64,000 nucleotides of DNA from Portulaca oleracea (GCA_029582165.1 CM055889.1:16103341-16167340), one strand, 5' to 3'. Numbered from the stretch's first letter, positions 44,908-57,220 are shown. Notes: generated from the sequence alone by a model not told the origin. Numbers and translations: made by a program.

Positions 44908-46223
44908 TTTGTCTCTCACCCGCTATATTCTCTCCCAAACACCAAACTCCTCCCCCTTACCCATCAGAAGCAGCCGCAGAAGCACAAGGAGTTTCAACCC
45001 TCCTCGCCCCTCCTTCTTCCTCTCTTTCTCTCTATTCAGGTACTCCTTTCGCTTCTCTCTCTTCATTCCTCCCTTTGTTTATGTAACAGCATCTCTTGCG
45101 ATTCATTCATGTCCTCCATAAGATTTCTCTGTCAATTGTAATCTTCAATTTGTATGTTTTGAACTATGCTGCCTTTTGTTTAGAGTTCAGTAACGGGTGG
45201 AGAGGGATTGGTGTTTTGAGATCTGGGTTTGCTTCCAGATAATTGATTGTGCTTAAAATTTCACGTTCTGAGTAGTCGATTTTTGGTCATAGTATCACGA
45301 CCTTGCCTTTAGTTGGGACTACACTGTAGTGTCAATGCTGTCTTTTTTTTGGGTAAGATTTGTAACATATGAAGTTTATAAGATTTCGATTGGATTAAAT
45401 AAGAGGGTTGAATGCTGTGAAGATGGGTTATTGCTTTCACTTTTCAACATGATTGTATTTGGGTTTTAGCTCCCTTGTTGAATCTATTATAAGAACGAGC
45501 CTTTTTTTTTCTCCCCCTGCTTCCCCTTAAAGAAATATGTAAATACTGAGGAGAGTAATCAAAAATTAACATCCAATATGGCAGTAGGTAATGCTATGCC
45601 TTCTGTAGTTCTGCTGAAGTCAGTCAGCGTCCTTAGGTATTGGTTATATACTTATATGGATATGTAATAACACTTAGGGCGAGCATTTGGGCAACTGTAT
45701 CTGCACTACTCAACTGTTGCCAATCGTGTTCAGCTGCAGCATTCAACTTCGGTAAACTGCAGTCAATAGCGGTCAATTAAAATTCAATGTACCTTGCACT
45801 GACCTGAACTACAAAATGTGCTTTTCCGAATGACTTAAAGAACATGTCCTAATTTAGCATAATCAGTTAGATTATCTTACCTTTGTATTGTTAGTAGAGT
45901 GTTTATTGGTTACAACAGACCCCAGTATCATATCCAGATGTACCATGTACGGTGCATGAAGACACTTTTCCGGCTGAACCAAAAGAAGAACCTTTTGGAA
46001 ATAAAAACAATTTGAAACCAGAGGGAAAATACTTGGAAATCTAGTGTGTGTATTGAGATTGTATTGTGAAAATGTTTACAGCTTATTTTCAAGCTGTTGT
46101 ATAATATGGTTCTCATTCATATTTTTCCACTCATTCCGTAGTAGTCTTGAATGGCTGCTAGCAAGGTCAGTGGTTTAACTAGCATTCACATCCTAACTTG
46201 CAGGTAAGCTCTAATCTTGCAAG

Positions 46224-46643
46224 ATGGGTCGTGTCCGCACAAAGACAGTGAAGAAATCCTCCCGCCAAGTGATTGAGAAGTACTACTCGAAGATGACACT
46301 TGACTTCCACACAAACAAGAAGGTGTTGGAGGAGGTTGCCATCATCCCCTCAAAGAGGCTTCGCAACAAGATTGCCGGGTTCTCGACCCACCTGATGAAG
46401 AGGATCCAGAAGGGTCCGGTGCGTGGAATCTCCCTCAAGCTGCAGGAGGAGGAGCGTGAGAGGCGTATGGACTTTGTCCCTGCCGAGTCCGCCATCAAGA
46501 CCGACAGCATCCCCGTTGACCCTGAGACCATTGACATGCTTGCTGCCCTTGGAATGTCTGATCTTCCCGGGGTCGTCAAGGCTGAGCCTGAGCCCATGCT
46601 TGCTGCTCCTGCTTTCGGACGTGGTGCTGGAAGGAGGTACTAA
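46224..46643 (+). CDS. RPS17: 40S ribosomal protein S17 (eS17)
   Basis: A single coding exon of 139 residues starting [20 protein letters not shown], then [20 protein letters not shown] and [20 protein letters not shown], and ending GRGAGRRY. The whole eS17 family is covered from end to end. It is a component of the small subunit of cytosolic ribosomes, assembled in the nucleolus. The coding part has no intron, but an intron of about 1.16 kb probably lies in the 5' UTR: donor at 45040 (TATTCAG|GTACTCC), acceptor at about 46203 (TTGCAG|GTAAGC) or 46222. Codon use is GC-rich at third positions relative to the surroundings, as expected for a highly expressed gene. Confidence 0.97.
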   Translation: MGRVRTKTVKKSSRQVIEKYYSKMTLDFHTNKKVLEEVAIIPSKRLRNKIAGFSTHLMKRIQKGPVRGISLKLQEEERERRMDFVPAESAIKTDSIPVDPETIDMLAALGMSDLPGVVKAEPEPMLAAPAFGRGAGRRY

Positions 46644-46934
46644 GAGTAATTATTTAGTTTTCTTAAAATGTTGTGAAAGAAGTTGGAATCGAGAGGCTCA
46701 TGTAATGTTGGGTTTCTGAATTGTTTTGATCCCTGTTTCGTAGAGATGCTATATTGTGAGTCTTCCTGTCTTTTTTGGTGGTTTAGGATTGAAGTTTTGG
46801 TGATGTTAGTCAGACTTGCAGTAAATCTCACATACAATCATCGTGTTATATTGATTCCAATGTTATGCCTTCTCTCTTTTTGTTTTGTTTTGTTTTGAAA
46901 TTGGATGGATGAGTCTAGTGGACTGCCTATAACT

Positions 46935-47715
46935 ATTCTAGAGTTAAATGAACTATATGCCACACAACTCTTATCTTTTTTTCACTTTTGCCATTGAACT
47001 TTATAAATTTATCAAATATGTCACCTAACTTGTAAAATTTGTAAAAAATGACACTTTTCTTGTATAATTGGTCAAAAATGCCACCCAATTAAATTTAACT
47101 AGCAATTGTATGTAAACTTTTTTCTTTAATTTTCCTTTATTTTATAGAGAAAGGCTTTTTAAAATAAACAGAATTTTTTTTTCCATAATAGATCTCTAAC
47201 TTTCATCTCCTCCCATTTAGATCTCTTGTTCCTCTTCCTCCTTTAGACATATTGAAGCACTCCAAATTCCATTTCCATTTTGGAGCTCCTTCATACTCAC
47301 ATCCCATCCTTTTGGTTTATTTTTATCATTATTTGCTTAAGTAGAAAGAAAAGCACAGAAAAAAAAGGTCGGTCAAGGAGTGCTTCCATTTGTAGTATAG
47401 GTAATTTAAAGTTGCATTTTTTAAAATAAAAAAAATCAGAAGAAATTGAGCTCTTCAACTCCATTAATGGAGATGAAGAGGAAGGGGAAGAAGAAGATAC
47501 GTAAAGCCGGGTGAGGAAAGAAAATACATGAAAATTCAGGACAAAAATATTAAAGGAAAATTGGAAAAAGTTACTTTAACCTACTACAGCAGTCAGCTTG
47601 AGAGTCTATATGGTGGCATTTTTGATAATTTTTAAAACTTAGGTGGTATTTTTGAGTTATTTGAAAGTTTGATGGCAAAAGTGGAAAAAAATTGAGAGTT
47701 ATATTGCATTTAGAC
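46935..47715. mobile_element. Long-TIR element, Mutator-like, non-autonomous
   Basis: Inverted arms of more than 100 bp: the left reads AAATGAACTATATGCC...CACTTTTGCCATTGAACTTT, and the right, on the opposite strand, AAATGGTCTAAATGC...CACTTTTGCCATCAAACTTT. Both arms contain repeated TCAAAAATGCCACC words. There is no coding capacity. A clean target duplication was not found, so the exact ends and the superfamily are uncertain. Confidence 0.6.
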
Positions 47716-47883
47716 CATTTTATTCAATTGTTAATAACCAAAAAGCTTAAAAGTTTATAGAGTACAACAGACTGCAAAAACAACAGCAACCAACCAACTC
47801 AAAGAGAAAAAGGTAACAACCAAACACTGCTAAACATAAATAACACAACAATGACGTTCGCACTCAATCACGCTGCTAAAGGA

Positions 47884-49136
47884 TCAATAACTAACTTCAA
47901 TTTGGTAGATCATCGAGCCATCGCACGCCTATATCATTACCAACAATCTTAGCCATACGATATATCTTGGCATCAATATCATCAAGACTGTCAACATCCA
48001 AACCATTCCCACATTTGGTCATTTTAACCTTCTGATCATCCTTTTTGGCCATGTACATGTTCTGTTTTCTTAGCTCTAGAAGTTGTTTCTCTGACAAGTT
48101 GACACTTAGATTTCATTAGTATATTTTGTTTTCTCTTATCCCTAGCTTTACCCTTCGAAGCCTCAAGGATGGAATCCTCAAGATCAGCAAGTAAGTCACG
48201 CTTGGCCACATCATCAGAGGATTCAACCAAGATGCTGAGAGTACGGCCACTGTCAGAGTCAGCCTCTTGATTCATATCCACCAGACCACCACCCGATTGA
48301 TTTTGAGACCACTTAAAAGGGCATTTTTGTAATTCAACCTACTTGCATGCTTGTTGTGGTCAAAAATACATTAATAGGGTCCGTAATGGTTTTGCAAGAA
48401 GAATCCTCGACCCGTCACACTTGGAAGCCTCAAGAGAGTTGGGCACAATCGTATAAGCCTTTTCATAATTCCCAAAACCATTGTTAACCTCACAAGGGGA
48501 TGGGAAGTGTAAAACATTCGAAATGAGAGCACCATCAACACTTTTCTTAGGGATCCTTCACAAATTTTGCAGTAGCATGAGGTTTAACAGCTTGTTTTTT
48601 TTATTGAATTTGGCCCAAGAAAGAAAGAGTCTCCTGTGATCGACAATTTTTAGGTTCATCTCATTAATGACTTTCCTCCCATTATCCCAATTTGTATATC
48701 CCACAAAACCAAATTTTAAACCATTCTTTCCAACTTTAGCTGGGATATAAGCATCAATGACACCACCAAACTTGCTAAATAAACTCTTAAGCCTAGAGCT
48801 TCCCATGTTGATAGGTAGATTATCAATAAAAAGGGAGAACAAACGCTTATCTTTAGGAGGTATACCAGACACAACAGAGCCAACATTGACGGGTACGTCA
48901 ATGGCAACATCACCAGAACCACTAAGCATATGATTTTGAACAGGGGAGGGAGTCAAAGACCCTCCATGAACCTCCCCCAACTCTTTCAACACAACAATTA
49001 TTTCACAAGCTCTATTCAAGGAGGCCCGGCACACAACATTTGACGAAAAATTCTCCAAAGAAATGGAGGAAACAAGATACTCAAGCTCATATTTCAAAGC
49101 CTTAAATCTATCAAGAAATTTACTATTTAAAGCCAT
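47884..49136 (-). pseudogene. LINE-like ORF1 with RRM domain
   Basis: Read from ATG 49136 leftward: MALNSKFLDRFKALKYELEY, then an RRM-like fold near 48845-48600 (SLFIDNLPINMGSSRLKSLF, then LKFGFVGYTNWDNG and RLFLSWAKF). A variable middle with frame changes follows, then a C-terminal piece (SILEASKGKARDKRK near 48180-48130; GVRWLDDLPN ending at 47900). RRM-type ORF1 proteins are known in plant L1 elements. No ORF2 follows: after the stop comes a T/G-rich 3' UTR-like stretch (47880-47720), then the long-TIR element. The T-rich 5' leader may extend to about 49420. Confidence 0.65.
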
Positions 49137-50025
49137 GACTAAAACAAGAGGAAGGAGACCCACAGAACATCAACAAAGACCACACCTCACAGCTTAAAAA
49201 CGGGGGAAAAATAGCAAGAAAGCACCTGGAGATGACCACCTTCACGAGCAACAGAGACGCACCCCACCGAACCGTAAGAGCAACTGCCCCACAAGCAACA
49301 GAGACGACAACCTTCACGCCACCGCAAGCCTACCCAGAAGGCATGTAGACCATTTAACTCAACTATTCTACCCTCAAAGCCACCCTCCACTCCACCTGAT
49401 GCCCCCAAGGATCGATGTTATGGTTGAGAAAGAAGAGGGGAATTAGCGCTGTCAAGATTTTGTTCGATTCGAATGCTCGAATATGTCCGATAAGGAAAAA
49501 TTACAATTTTGTCTACACCAATTTTGACATTAATCAAATTAACCGAATATCTGGACGCAATATTTTTATTTTCCGATCGTCCGAACCTGAATTTAGTACT
49601 CTTCAAATGGTCCGATCCGGTTCAACTCGAAAAAATACGTCAATTTCTTGTCCGAATTTTAATATAAACTGAATCTATATTTATTCGAACCCGGATTTTT
49701 TCCAACAGCGGAAAATTAATGTGGTTATCCACCTGGACTGTCTAGGTGGCTTCAATTTGTGCATGGAAAATAAACCAATCTTAAACTGGTGGTACATGAC
49801 AACAATAGTAACGCTCTGAACAGGTATCTCCTTAATTTTTACGGTTGGGCATTATAAAAGTAGTTGACCTACCTACATTTGCCTACAATACATAGACCAA
49901 TCATTCAACATTCTTGTGCTAATGAACATCGAGCCAAGGGTCTGATGCATACACACCCCAGAAGTGTAAAACCCAAATATTAATTAGGTTGGAATGTGGA
50001 TTTTTTGTGTAACCCAAAATAGAGG

Positions 50026-50450
50026 TTGGTTAGTAGAGTTTCGTGTAAGGCCCGCTCTAGTGGTCCTAATCTTGGTAAAGGTTTGAAGGGGTTTTCTCGA
50101 AGCTGCAGTTCTAATACCATAGATGCGGTTGATTGTTCTTCTGAAAGATCCACGAATGAAGTGGTTTTATCCTTGGAAAGATTGGATGAGGAGGCTCGTA
50201 GGACGGCCAAGCTCGTGTGTTCGCTGAAATTGTCTGCTGATAATCATGAGAATTTGACTAAGGCATTTAGAGATGATATGCTGGAGCAAAAGAAAAATCT
50301 TGTTAGATAGCGGTTTTTATTTTGTTGTGTTCCTTGTGCTGATCTTTGCCTGCTGAATTTTGGCTGTTTGTTGTAGTGCAGTCTTGTAGTATCTTTGATG
50401 CCTTAACCTTTTTATGGCTACCAAACTATCGAAAAAAATTAGGTTGTGTC
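50026..50450 (+). pseudogene. 3' fragment of the same LINE-like ORF1 family
   Basis: A 94-codon frame ends at 50310 (RLDEEARRTAKLVCSLKLSA near its middle). It is followed by a TTTTATTTTGTTGTG-type 3' UTR and a short A run (ACTATCGAAAAAAA). The T/G-rich tail resembles the one after the ORF1 at 47884-49136. The assignment rests on texture and position rather than on a clear domain. Confidence 0.4.
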
Positions 50451-52482
50451 AGAACAATTTTAAATAGTTTATTTTAGTGTAAGTATTATAGTATTGCACT
50501 TTAAAGTTTCAAAAAAGGAAGTTGTAATTCAGTTAATGCATTGTCAATTGTATATTTATAAGTCTACTCTATCTCTAGACATAACGAATAAAGATAGGAT
50601 GAAAATTCATGAAATTACTTAATTTGATAGAAATTACTTAATAAGTTATAATTCTATCTTTAATTATAATTCTATCTTTAATAAGTGAGTAACCAATAGT
50701 AAGAAGATACATTACCCCAAAAATGAAAAAAGGGGGAAAGTGATGAAAGTATGAGTAGTATGACCACCGTACTATTGTGAAGAGGATGGCATTGGCATCA
50801 TAAGTTAGCGGCGGGGCTTTATACGGCATCTCACCGCAAAGAGCGTGACATTAGCCGCTCCCCATTTCTTCTTCAATGACCTCACAAGAACTCTGCCTCC
50901 AGGCTCCATCTTTCCTTTTCTTGAAACTTTTTTTTATAATCACTTCAACTTTCAATAATTATATCATATTTTCAGATTTTCTTAAAATGCCTACTAAATA
51001 TAAATACACAACAACAATAAATACCCAGGTAAACACGGTCATGAGGATCCGGATATAAACAGTCTTCTCTACATAAATTTTGACTGATTCTTGCAGACCC
51101 AAAAAAAAAGCTTTGTACACAGCCCACATGAAACCAGTTACTTCAGAATATAAATATGACCACATATAATACTATTTAATCCGTCAAAGGGAGTGTTATT
51201 TAGAACACTTAATTCTTTAAATCCACATCAAGTGAATTACTCTGAAAACAGGGGTAAAATTTTTAAGCAGCAATCCATGCAAATAAACAAAGAGGCTCCA
51301 GCATCTACCTCTTTCGACATCTCCATCAACTATCATTTTTCATCCATCCCATTCATGATAACAAGTGCATCCTAGTGGCCTGAAATTGCGCACTTTTTAG
51401 CACTCTTCCCCCAAGTCATACTAATGGATGTTTAAGTACCACAATATTTTTTCAAGTATCATAGTTTTGGACAAGGTAGTAATCATTAAAAGGTATTCAT
51501 GATGCACCAAAGTTGATGTAGATGATACATATTCACATATAAATCTCTGATGATGCATCTATTTTATATACTTTATAAATTTAATTAAATTCACATGAAA
51601 CATCCCTCTTCTCTGATTGGTTGCACGTGTTCATTGATGTGTAATCGATCAAGATCTAATCTTTAATCCCATTATACATCTGCCACGTAATTATATAATA
51701 ATGACATAAGTTTTGATATAAAATACTTAATAAGTGTCTTTCTTACATTTAAATTGATATATATTCATTATAATTCTTGACACCAACTATCTTTTATGGT
51801 TATGTTTAATTATCAATTATATGGGGCATTTAGTCGTTGATTATCTTGGTGAACACAGTTGAACTCTGATCAAATTAATATCATTCATTAGGTATATTTC
51901 ACATTTGTTTTTATAAATTTTGAAAATTATAAATGAAAAATATTATTTATTTTATTTTAATTTGTATGTGATATCATTGTTATACAATTTAAACTATGAC
52001 TTTCTTTTTTTCAAATTTTATACGCAATAACATAATTTTGACATTATCAATATCTTGTAACAAGGTTCTTTTTGTTCGAATTCAATATTGATAAATTGTA
52101 TACTCCGTAACATTTACTTATTGTGAGAACTGTGAAGCGTGGTATTATCATCCATTTTATAATCGTTTCATAAAAGTCACCTAAATTACTTTAACAAAAT
52201 GACAAATTGCAATTAGGAGATTCCGGTGGTTGTGTCCAAAAGGTGGTACTAAGCTTGCTTACTTTTTCAACGTCTTTCTAACCTTCGTATTACTAAAAGG
52301 TGAAAGTCAACTTACTCTCCTAAGTTAAAGTCAACTTTAAAATTTCCCTAAGTTTAGTTTTCCTCTAACCGAATTAACAACGATGGCGACTCAAATGTTG
52401 TCATATCATATCAATGGCAATTTGGCATTTCCCACAATCATATGACGATACTTTGTAGGGCTAAATCAACAACACCAATTTG

Positions 52483-52525
<43 letters not shown>

Positions 52526-53250
52526 CTTATTTTTCTTGGTCGTCTTTATACAAGCAGTAGGATAACAAGTAGCAAATCATAAATAATTTGTTTCGGATAA
52601 ATTATCACCATTGAATGACGAAATATATATCAATTGGCATATTAATTATCTAGATAGAAATATGTTATAGAATGACACATTAATTTAACTAGCTAGAGCT
52701 CATTGTCAATGGAATTTTTTCATAAATAATCTAATCCTATATGCTACTGATCTAGTATATAGGTGCCGTATTAAACAAAACTATTGGGAGTCTTGTATTT
52801 AATTTATGGGAATTTTTAGACAAAACTAATCGGAATAATCATGTTTTTGTATTATATCTTCGTTAAAAGAAATAAAGAAACAAAGAAATGGCAAATTATC
52901 GGGTATTAATTATTAAAAATATGAGTAGAATGAATCCTCAGAGAACATGCATGTTCAGTAGTTGCGCATACATGCAGATAGCACAAAATCACAATCCATA
53001 TCATATTTGTCAACTAAACTCCACTTAAATCCCTATATCATGCATGGATCACATTATTATGTAAGCTACTAATATTTAATTAAAGAAATAAAATCATCCA
53101 CATAAGTTGACAAACCTACATTTTTAATTACTGAGATCATAATTTATACGTTTTCATCAGTTGGAAAATGCATTTATCTCCCCATATTTAATTATGTGTA
53201 CCCTACAAAGCCAGTATCTTGATCCATATTTAATAGAGTCACCTCTTTTC
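50451..53250. other. AT-rich intergenic DNA
   Basis: No gene is supported; only short frames in AT-rich sequence. A TA microsatellite occupies about 52489-52523. The last few hundred bases are the OFP upstream region, with a CT-rich leader at 53275-53320. Confidence 0.5.
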
Positions 53251-53366
53251 CCTTTTGCTCCCCACAATCACACTTCTCTCCCTCACTTTCTCTCTCCTCT
53301 CTTTCTCTCTCTTCTTCTCCATCTATAACAGTACTGGCCAACATCTCCCTCATTCACCAATCAAAA

Positions 53367-54155
53367 ATGGGGATGAAGAAACTCAAGTTCCTCCCACTAT
53401 GCACGCAGAACCCCAGAACGACGTCGTTCAGGGTGAGTAAGGCCGACGATGAGATATACAAAACCATCAACTCGGTCTACTTCGACTCGGCGGAGGACTC
53501 GGCGGAGACACCCGAGTCATGGTTCACGAACTCAGCCGAGTCACCCTCAACCACCTCGTTCTCCTCCGACTCGGCAGCTATCTTGGGTGACCCATCTGAC
53601 GTGGAGGCGGTGATCCGTGGGGCCCAGCAGTGCCGGAATCAACGGCTGTTCTTCGAGCCGGGACCGGGAGAAGGCGGCGCCGCCTTGGTGGTGGTGGAGG
53701 AGGAGGAGGAAGGTCACGTGACGGTGGCGGTGGAGAGTGAAGACCCTCACGTGGACTTCAAGAGATCAATGGCTGAGATGGTCCACAGTCTGGGCGTACG
53801 GTGGGATGACTTCGAAGCATTGAAGCAGTTGCTGGGATGGTATTTCAAGGTTAATGAGGAGCGTAATCATGGGTATATTCTGGGTGCTTTTGTAGATTTA
53901 ATCTCCGGGATTAGTAATAATAATAGTAGTAATCATGTTGGTAGCAGTAGTGATAATAATCAGAATAATGAAGTTGGTCGACGTGTCATAAACAACAAAA
54001 ATGATGATGATGATGATGATGATGATGAATCGATGGCGGCTTCTTTCTCCACCGCAGCAGCAGCTTCTCTCTCCTCCTTCGCATCGACTGCTGTTTCTGT
54101 TTCTGCAAGAATATTGTTGGGGGAGGACTCAGATCACTCAAGGATATCGATTTGA
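53367..54155 (+). CDS. OFP: OVATE family protein (OFP)
   Basis: An intronless frame of 262 residues starting MGMKKLKFLPLC. The OVATE domain spans about residues 125-178 (DPHVDFKRSMAEMVHSLG, then LLGWYFKVNEERNHGYILGA and FVDL). OFPs are plant nuclear repressors that interact with TALE homeodomain proteins and with TRM proteins, and affect organ shape and cell division plane. The N-terminus with KKLKFLPLC and the DSAEDSAETPESWF motif resembles the OFP13/15/16/18 group. Low-complexity parts are a Glu run (111-115), an Asn/Ser-rich stretch (182-212) and eight Asp in a row (213-220) coded by a GAT repeat. The upstream CT-rich leader supports this start; a second Met at residue 3 is an alternative. 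Single-exon structure is usual for the family. Confidence 0.93.
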   Translation: MGMKKLKFLPLCTQNPRTTSFRVSKADDEIYKTINSVYFDSAEDSAETPESWFTNSAESPSTTSFSSDSAAILGDPSDVEAVIRGAQQCRNQRLFFEPGPGEGGAALVVVEEEEEGHVTVAVESEDPHVDFKRSMAEMVHSLGVRWDDFEALKQLLGWYFKVNEERNHGYILGAFVDLISGISNNNSSNHVGSSSDNNQNNEVGRRVINNKNDDDDDDDDESMAASFSTAAAASLSSFASTAVSVSARILLGEDSDHSRISI

Positions 54156-55150
54156 CCATGCATCCATCTATTAGCATTTTTAGTCTATTTATCAGTGATT
54201 TTTGGTGTCTTTGATGACGTAGTGTTTGTAAATGTTTGAGTATTTATTATTATTATCATATATACTATAGATAAACATTGATGTACATACATGACATATC
54301 TATGTGTTAATTGAGTATGCCATCCATTTCTTTATGTGGTAGTTCAGTAAGAAATTTGGTCAGTTTTGAATTTAGATTTTTTGTTTGAACTTTTTCTTTG
54401 ATTGATTTGCTTGAAAATGAGAGCATAAATTTTTTTTTTTGGTTTTTCAAATTTGGTGATTTTGATCAAAATTTATCAATTTACAAATTTTCTAGCTCAA
54501 AAAAACTCTGAAAATAAATTGGATATCAAACCCAATTTTCATTAAATATTCAATTTGTATCTGAATCTGAAATTTTGACAGATACCATGGTTTTGAATTT
54601 GTATAAACCTAGAATATGATGCAGAAATATGTTAAATAAAAGATTTTTTTAGAACAAGATTTTGTTACTGAGTTAGACCGCTTATCTTTGTAAATAAAGA
54701 TGTCGGGATGGCAAGTTTATGGCATAAGTGTTGGTGTTTACCATCTTTTAAAGGCTTAAAATAGCCATGTATATAATTATTGGTATCATTAAGTCTAATT
54801 GAATAACTTCATAAACCCTATTGTACTCCTCTTTTTCATGCAATTGTGGGTTTAAAGTTTAAACCATTTTATTTCAACTTAAGAAATAAGAATTAATGAT
54901 ATGACTAGTATGCCCCATACAATCCCTATAGATCATAAGATCAATGGAAGCCCCTTCTTTTGAAGGTTCACCTGCGCGCATCATATGACTATCAGCCATT
55001 TAATTAACTTCCTGACAATAGCTGGGTAGTTTAATTTTCTAGTCCATTGCTCAATAATAGGTTGAAAATTAGAGTGGTATAACTAGCGTATTTGTCACTT
55101 AATAGACTTTCAATTCCAACAATGTGGTTGATGTTTATATTTCTGGCAGA
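54156..55150. other. OFP 3' flank and gene-free AT-rich DNA
   Basis: No frame or repeat boundary was recognised. The first 150-200 bases are likely 3' UTR. Confidence 0.4.
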
Positions 55151-55159
55151 GAGAGGAGA

Positions 55160-56500
55160 AATAAAAGAGGTTTATTTTGTTCATTGCAAAGTTAGTCAAA
55201 AGGGTTAAAATGCTATTCGTACTCTTAATGGTACTATGTTCAATTTATCTATTTCATCGCTTTCTTGGGCGAAATTTGATAAAAAAACAAACAAATAAAT
55301 AAAGGTTGCATCCCTCGTAAAAAGAGCTCTGATAAGTGGATTTGAATTTTGAAAGCTACTCATATTGTCAACGTTGTACCTCCATAAGATAAAAATGATG
55401 TATCTTTTGAGGTGGTGGCGGATTGCCTTGCAAACTCCCAACTCAACACAATTGGTTTCCTCTCTAATGATCCACCTAGTGGTGATTCAATGAATTGTGA
55501 ACAAACTATCTCCAAATCCAATCTGTGTTGTCCTATGCCATCTGAGGCTATGTTGTCAGAACCGAACCGGTTGACCCTGTGGGTCAATGGTTCAACTGGT
55601 CGGACCGGTTTAACCGGATTAGACTAGTTGAACCGGTCAAAGCCAGCATGAACTGGTCACAAATTTAAAAAATTTCATATACTTCAAGAATAATTAGGAT
55701 ACCAAAATAATTAAACCGGCATGAACATGTCATGAATCAGTTAATACCGGATTGAACCAGTCAAAACTGGTTTTTTAAAATTAAATTACCAAAATCCCGG
55801 TCTGACCTTGAACCACCCGATTGAACCGATTTTGGCTTTTTTTCTCGGTTGAATTAGTCATTCGAACTAAACCTGGAACCGGACCGGTAAACTTACCAGT
55901 TCACGGTTGAACCAGTCGGACCGGCTGGTCCGGTCCGATTTTTACAGCATAGATCTGATGGATGTCACAAGTGCCCTTACTAGTGGTGCGATTGATAGTG
56001 AGGAAACCAATTCTCTATCGGTTCACTCTAAATCTAATACCTCTGCTGACTTTGAAGAGTCCTTAGAGGGTTTCAAAGCACGTGCCAGGAGAAAGAAGGG
56101 GAAGTCTTTGGTGAAATCTAAATGACATCTTATTATCCAAGCTGCTTGCAGGGTTGCTTCTGCAAGATCTAAGGATACTAACCGACGGAAGGAAAAAAGT
56201 CGGGTCTTTGTTGAGGAATCCCCAGAGCTTCCTCAAGATAGCTCGGATAACAAGGTGTGCAGAGTGACAAAATTTGGTTGTGGTACGACTTCATCCGAGG
56301 GGACCATGGGACTATCACAGAGTTGTTTAAAGAGAAATGACACAAAGAGAAAATTACAAATTCGAAGAATTAATCATGATTTCTCTTTTTTAGCTGTTTA
56401 TGCTGTATTGTTTCATTGTTGATTTTAATAATTACCGTACTGTTGTTTTTGCTGTTTTCATAGCGCTATTACAAATTCCTCCACCTTTTCTACATTGAAT
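55160..56500 (+). pseudogene. LINE-like ORF1 fragment, plus strand, interrupted
   Basis: Near 55210-55280 the frame reads AIRTLNGTMFNLSISSLSWA, the end of an RRM like the one at 48600 (SLSWAKF there). A decayed middle (CLANSQLNTIGFLSNDPPSG) follows up to 55550, where a 399-bp element is inserted. Coding resumes after it (SGAIDSEETNSLSVHSKSNT; ARRKKGKSLVKSK and a stop at 56123), then a tail ending near 56500 with T/G-rich sequence. No ORF2 follows. Confidence 0.5.
55551..55949. mobile_element. 399-bp MITE-like element rich in GGTTCAACCGG words
   Basis: Ends TGTTGTCAGAACCG and CGATTTTTACAGCA are partly inverted (TGTTGT against TGCTGT) and flanked by TA on both sides (55549-55550 and 55950-55951). 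The interior is made of ACCGGTTCAACC / GGTCCGGTC words in both orientations. TA flanks suggest a Tc1/mariner-type target, but the TIR is weak. It splits the LINE-like ORF1. Confidence 0.6.
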
Positions 56501-57035
56501 AATAATGACAAAAGTAGCACTTTTGAGCAATACGGATCACTATCTTAAAATCAAATTGTACGTGGAGATTATGAAAGCCCAAAGTCTTGGGTAGTGCGAG
56601 GCCCGTAAGGACAGCCCATAACTGCGCTCGTAGAGCATGACATACACACACACACACCATACGGGATGATGAAACCCTTGATTAAAGGCCCATCAGCTCT
56701 TCCAAACACTCCACCAGCCGTTAGACTCGGGCCTCCTTGCCAAAGTTGGACCCACCCTAGCCCCGGCAGCTTTAGCAAAATTCTGCCCCTGCAAAGCCTT
56801 CTGCGTCAAATATATTGCGCTTACAAAAATTTGGGTGCGATTAAAATTCAGGTCAGTTAAATTTGGTTAAAGTCAAAATTCGGACAAAAAATTCATATTC
56901 ATACTTGGGTTATATTAAGGTCAAACCAGATCGGACAATTCGGACGAGCTAAATTTGGGTGAGAATCGGGTTCAAACAATAGAAAAAGATAAATATTGTA
57001 TGCTAATATTTGGTCAATATCAATATTCAGACGAA
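56501..57035. other. Intergenic DNA
   Basis: No gene. Contains an ACACACAC run near 56643 and TTCGGACA/ATTCGGAC words (56880-57000) that resume after the next element at 57370-57470, so this is one repeat split by the MITE. Confidence 0.4.
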
Positions 57036-57220
57036 CCGTTCTTTTACACGGTGGAATTGCAGTGCGGTAAGTTACGGTGCGGTGGATTGCGGTGGGTTAC
57101 GGTGGAAAATAATAAATGGGTGTTGATATTAGTGAAAAGGTAAATAGTAGATTGCGGTGAGTTGCGATAGATTGTGGTAAATTTCAGTGCGGTAAGTTGC
57201 AGTACCGCATAAAAGAACGG
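57036..57220. mobile_element. MITE-like element with CCGTTCTTTTA termini
   Basis: Starts CCGTTCTTTTACACGG and ends CCGCATAAAAGAACGG, giving an 11-bp inverted repeat CCGTTCTTTTA. The interior is built of GTGCGGTAAGTT and GATTGCGGTGG words. The same terminus opens a related copy at 12600. A target duplication was not certain. Confidence 0.65.

Noticed and set aside
44753..45121. 122-codon frame before RPS17
   Set aside because: Covers the promoter and CT-rich first leader exon of RPS17; frame crosses the proposed donor site.
53986..54177. His-rich minus-strand frame
   Set aside because: Antisense of the GAT repeat of the OFP gene.
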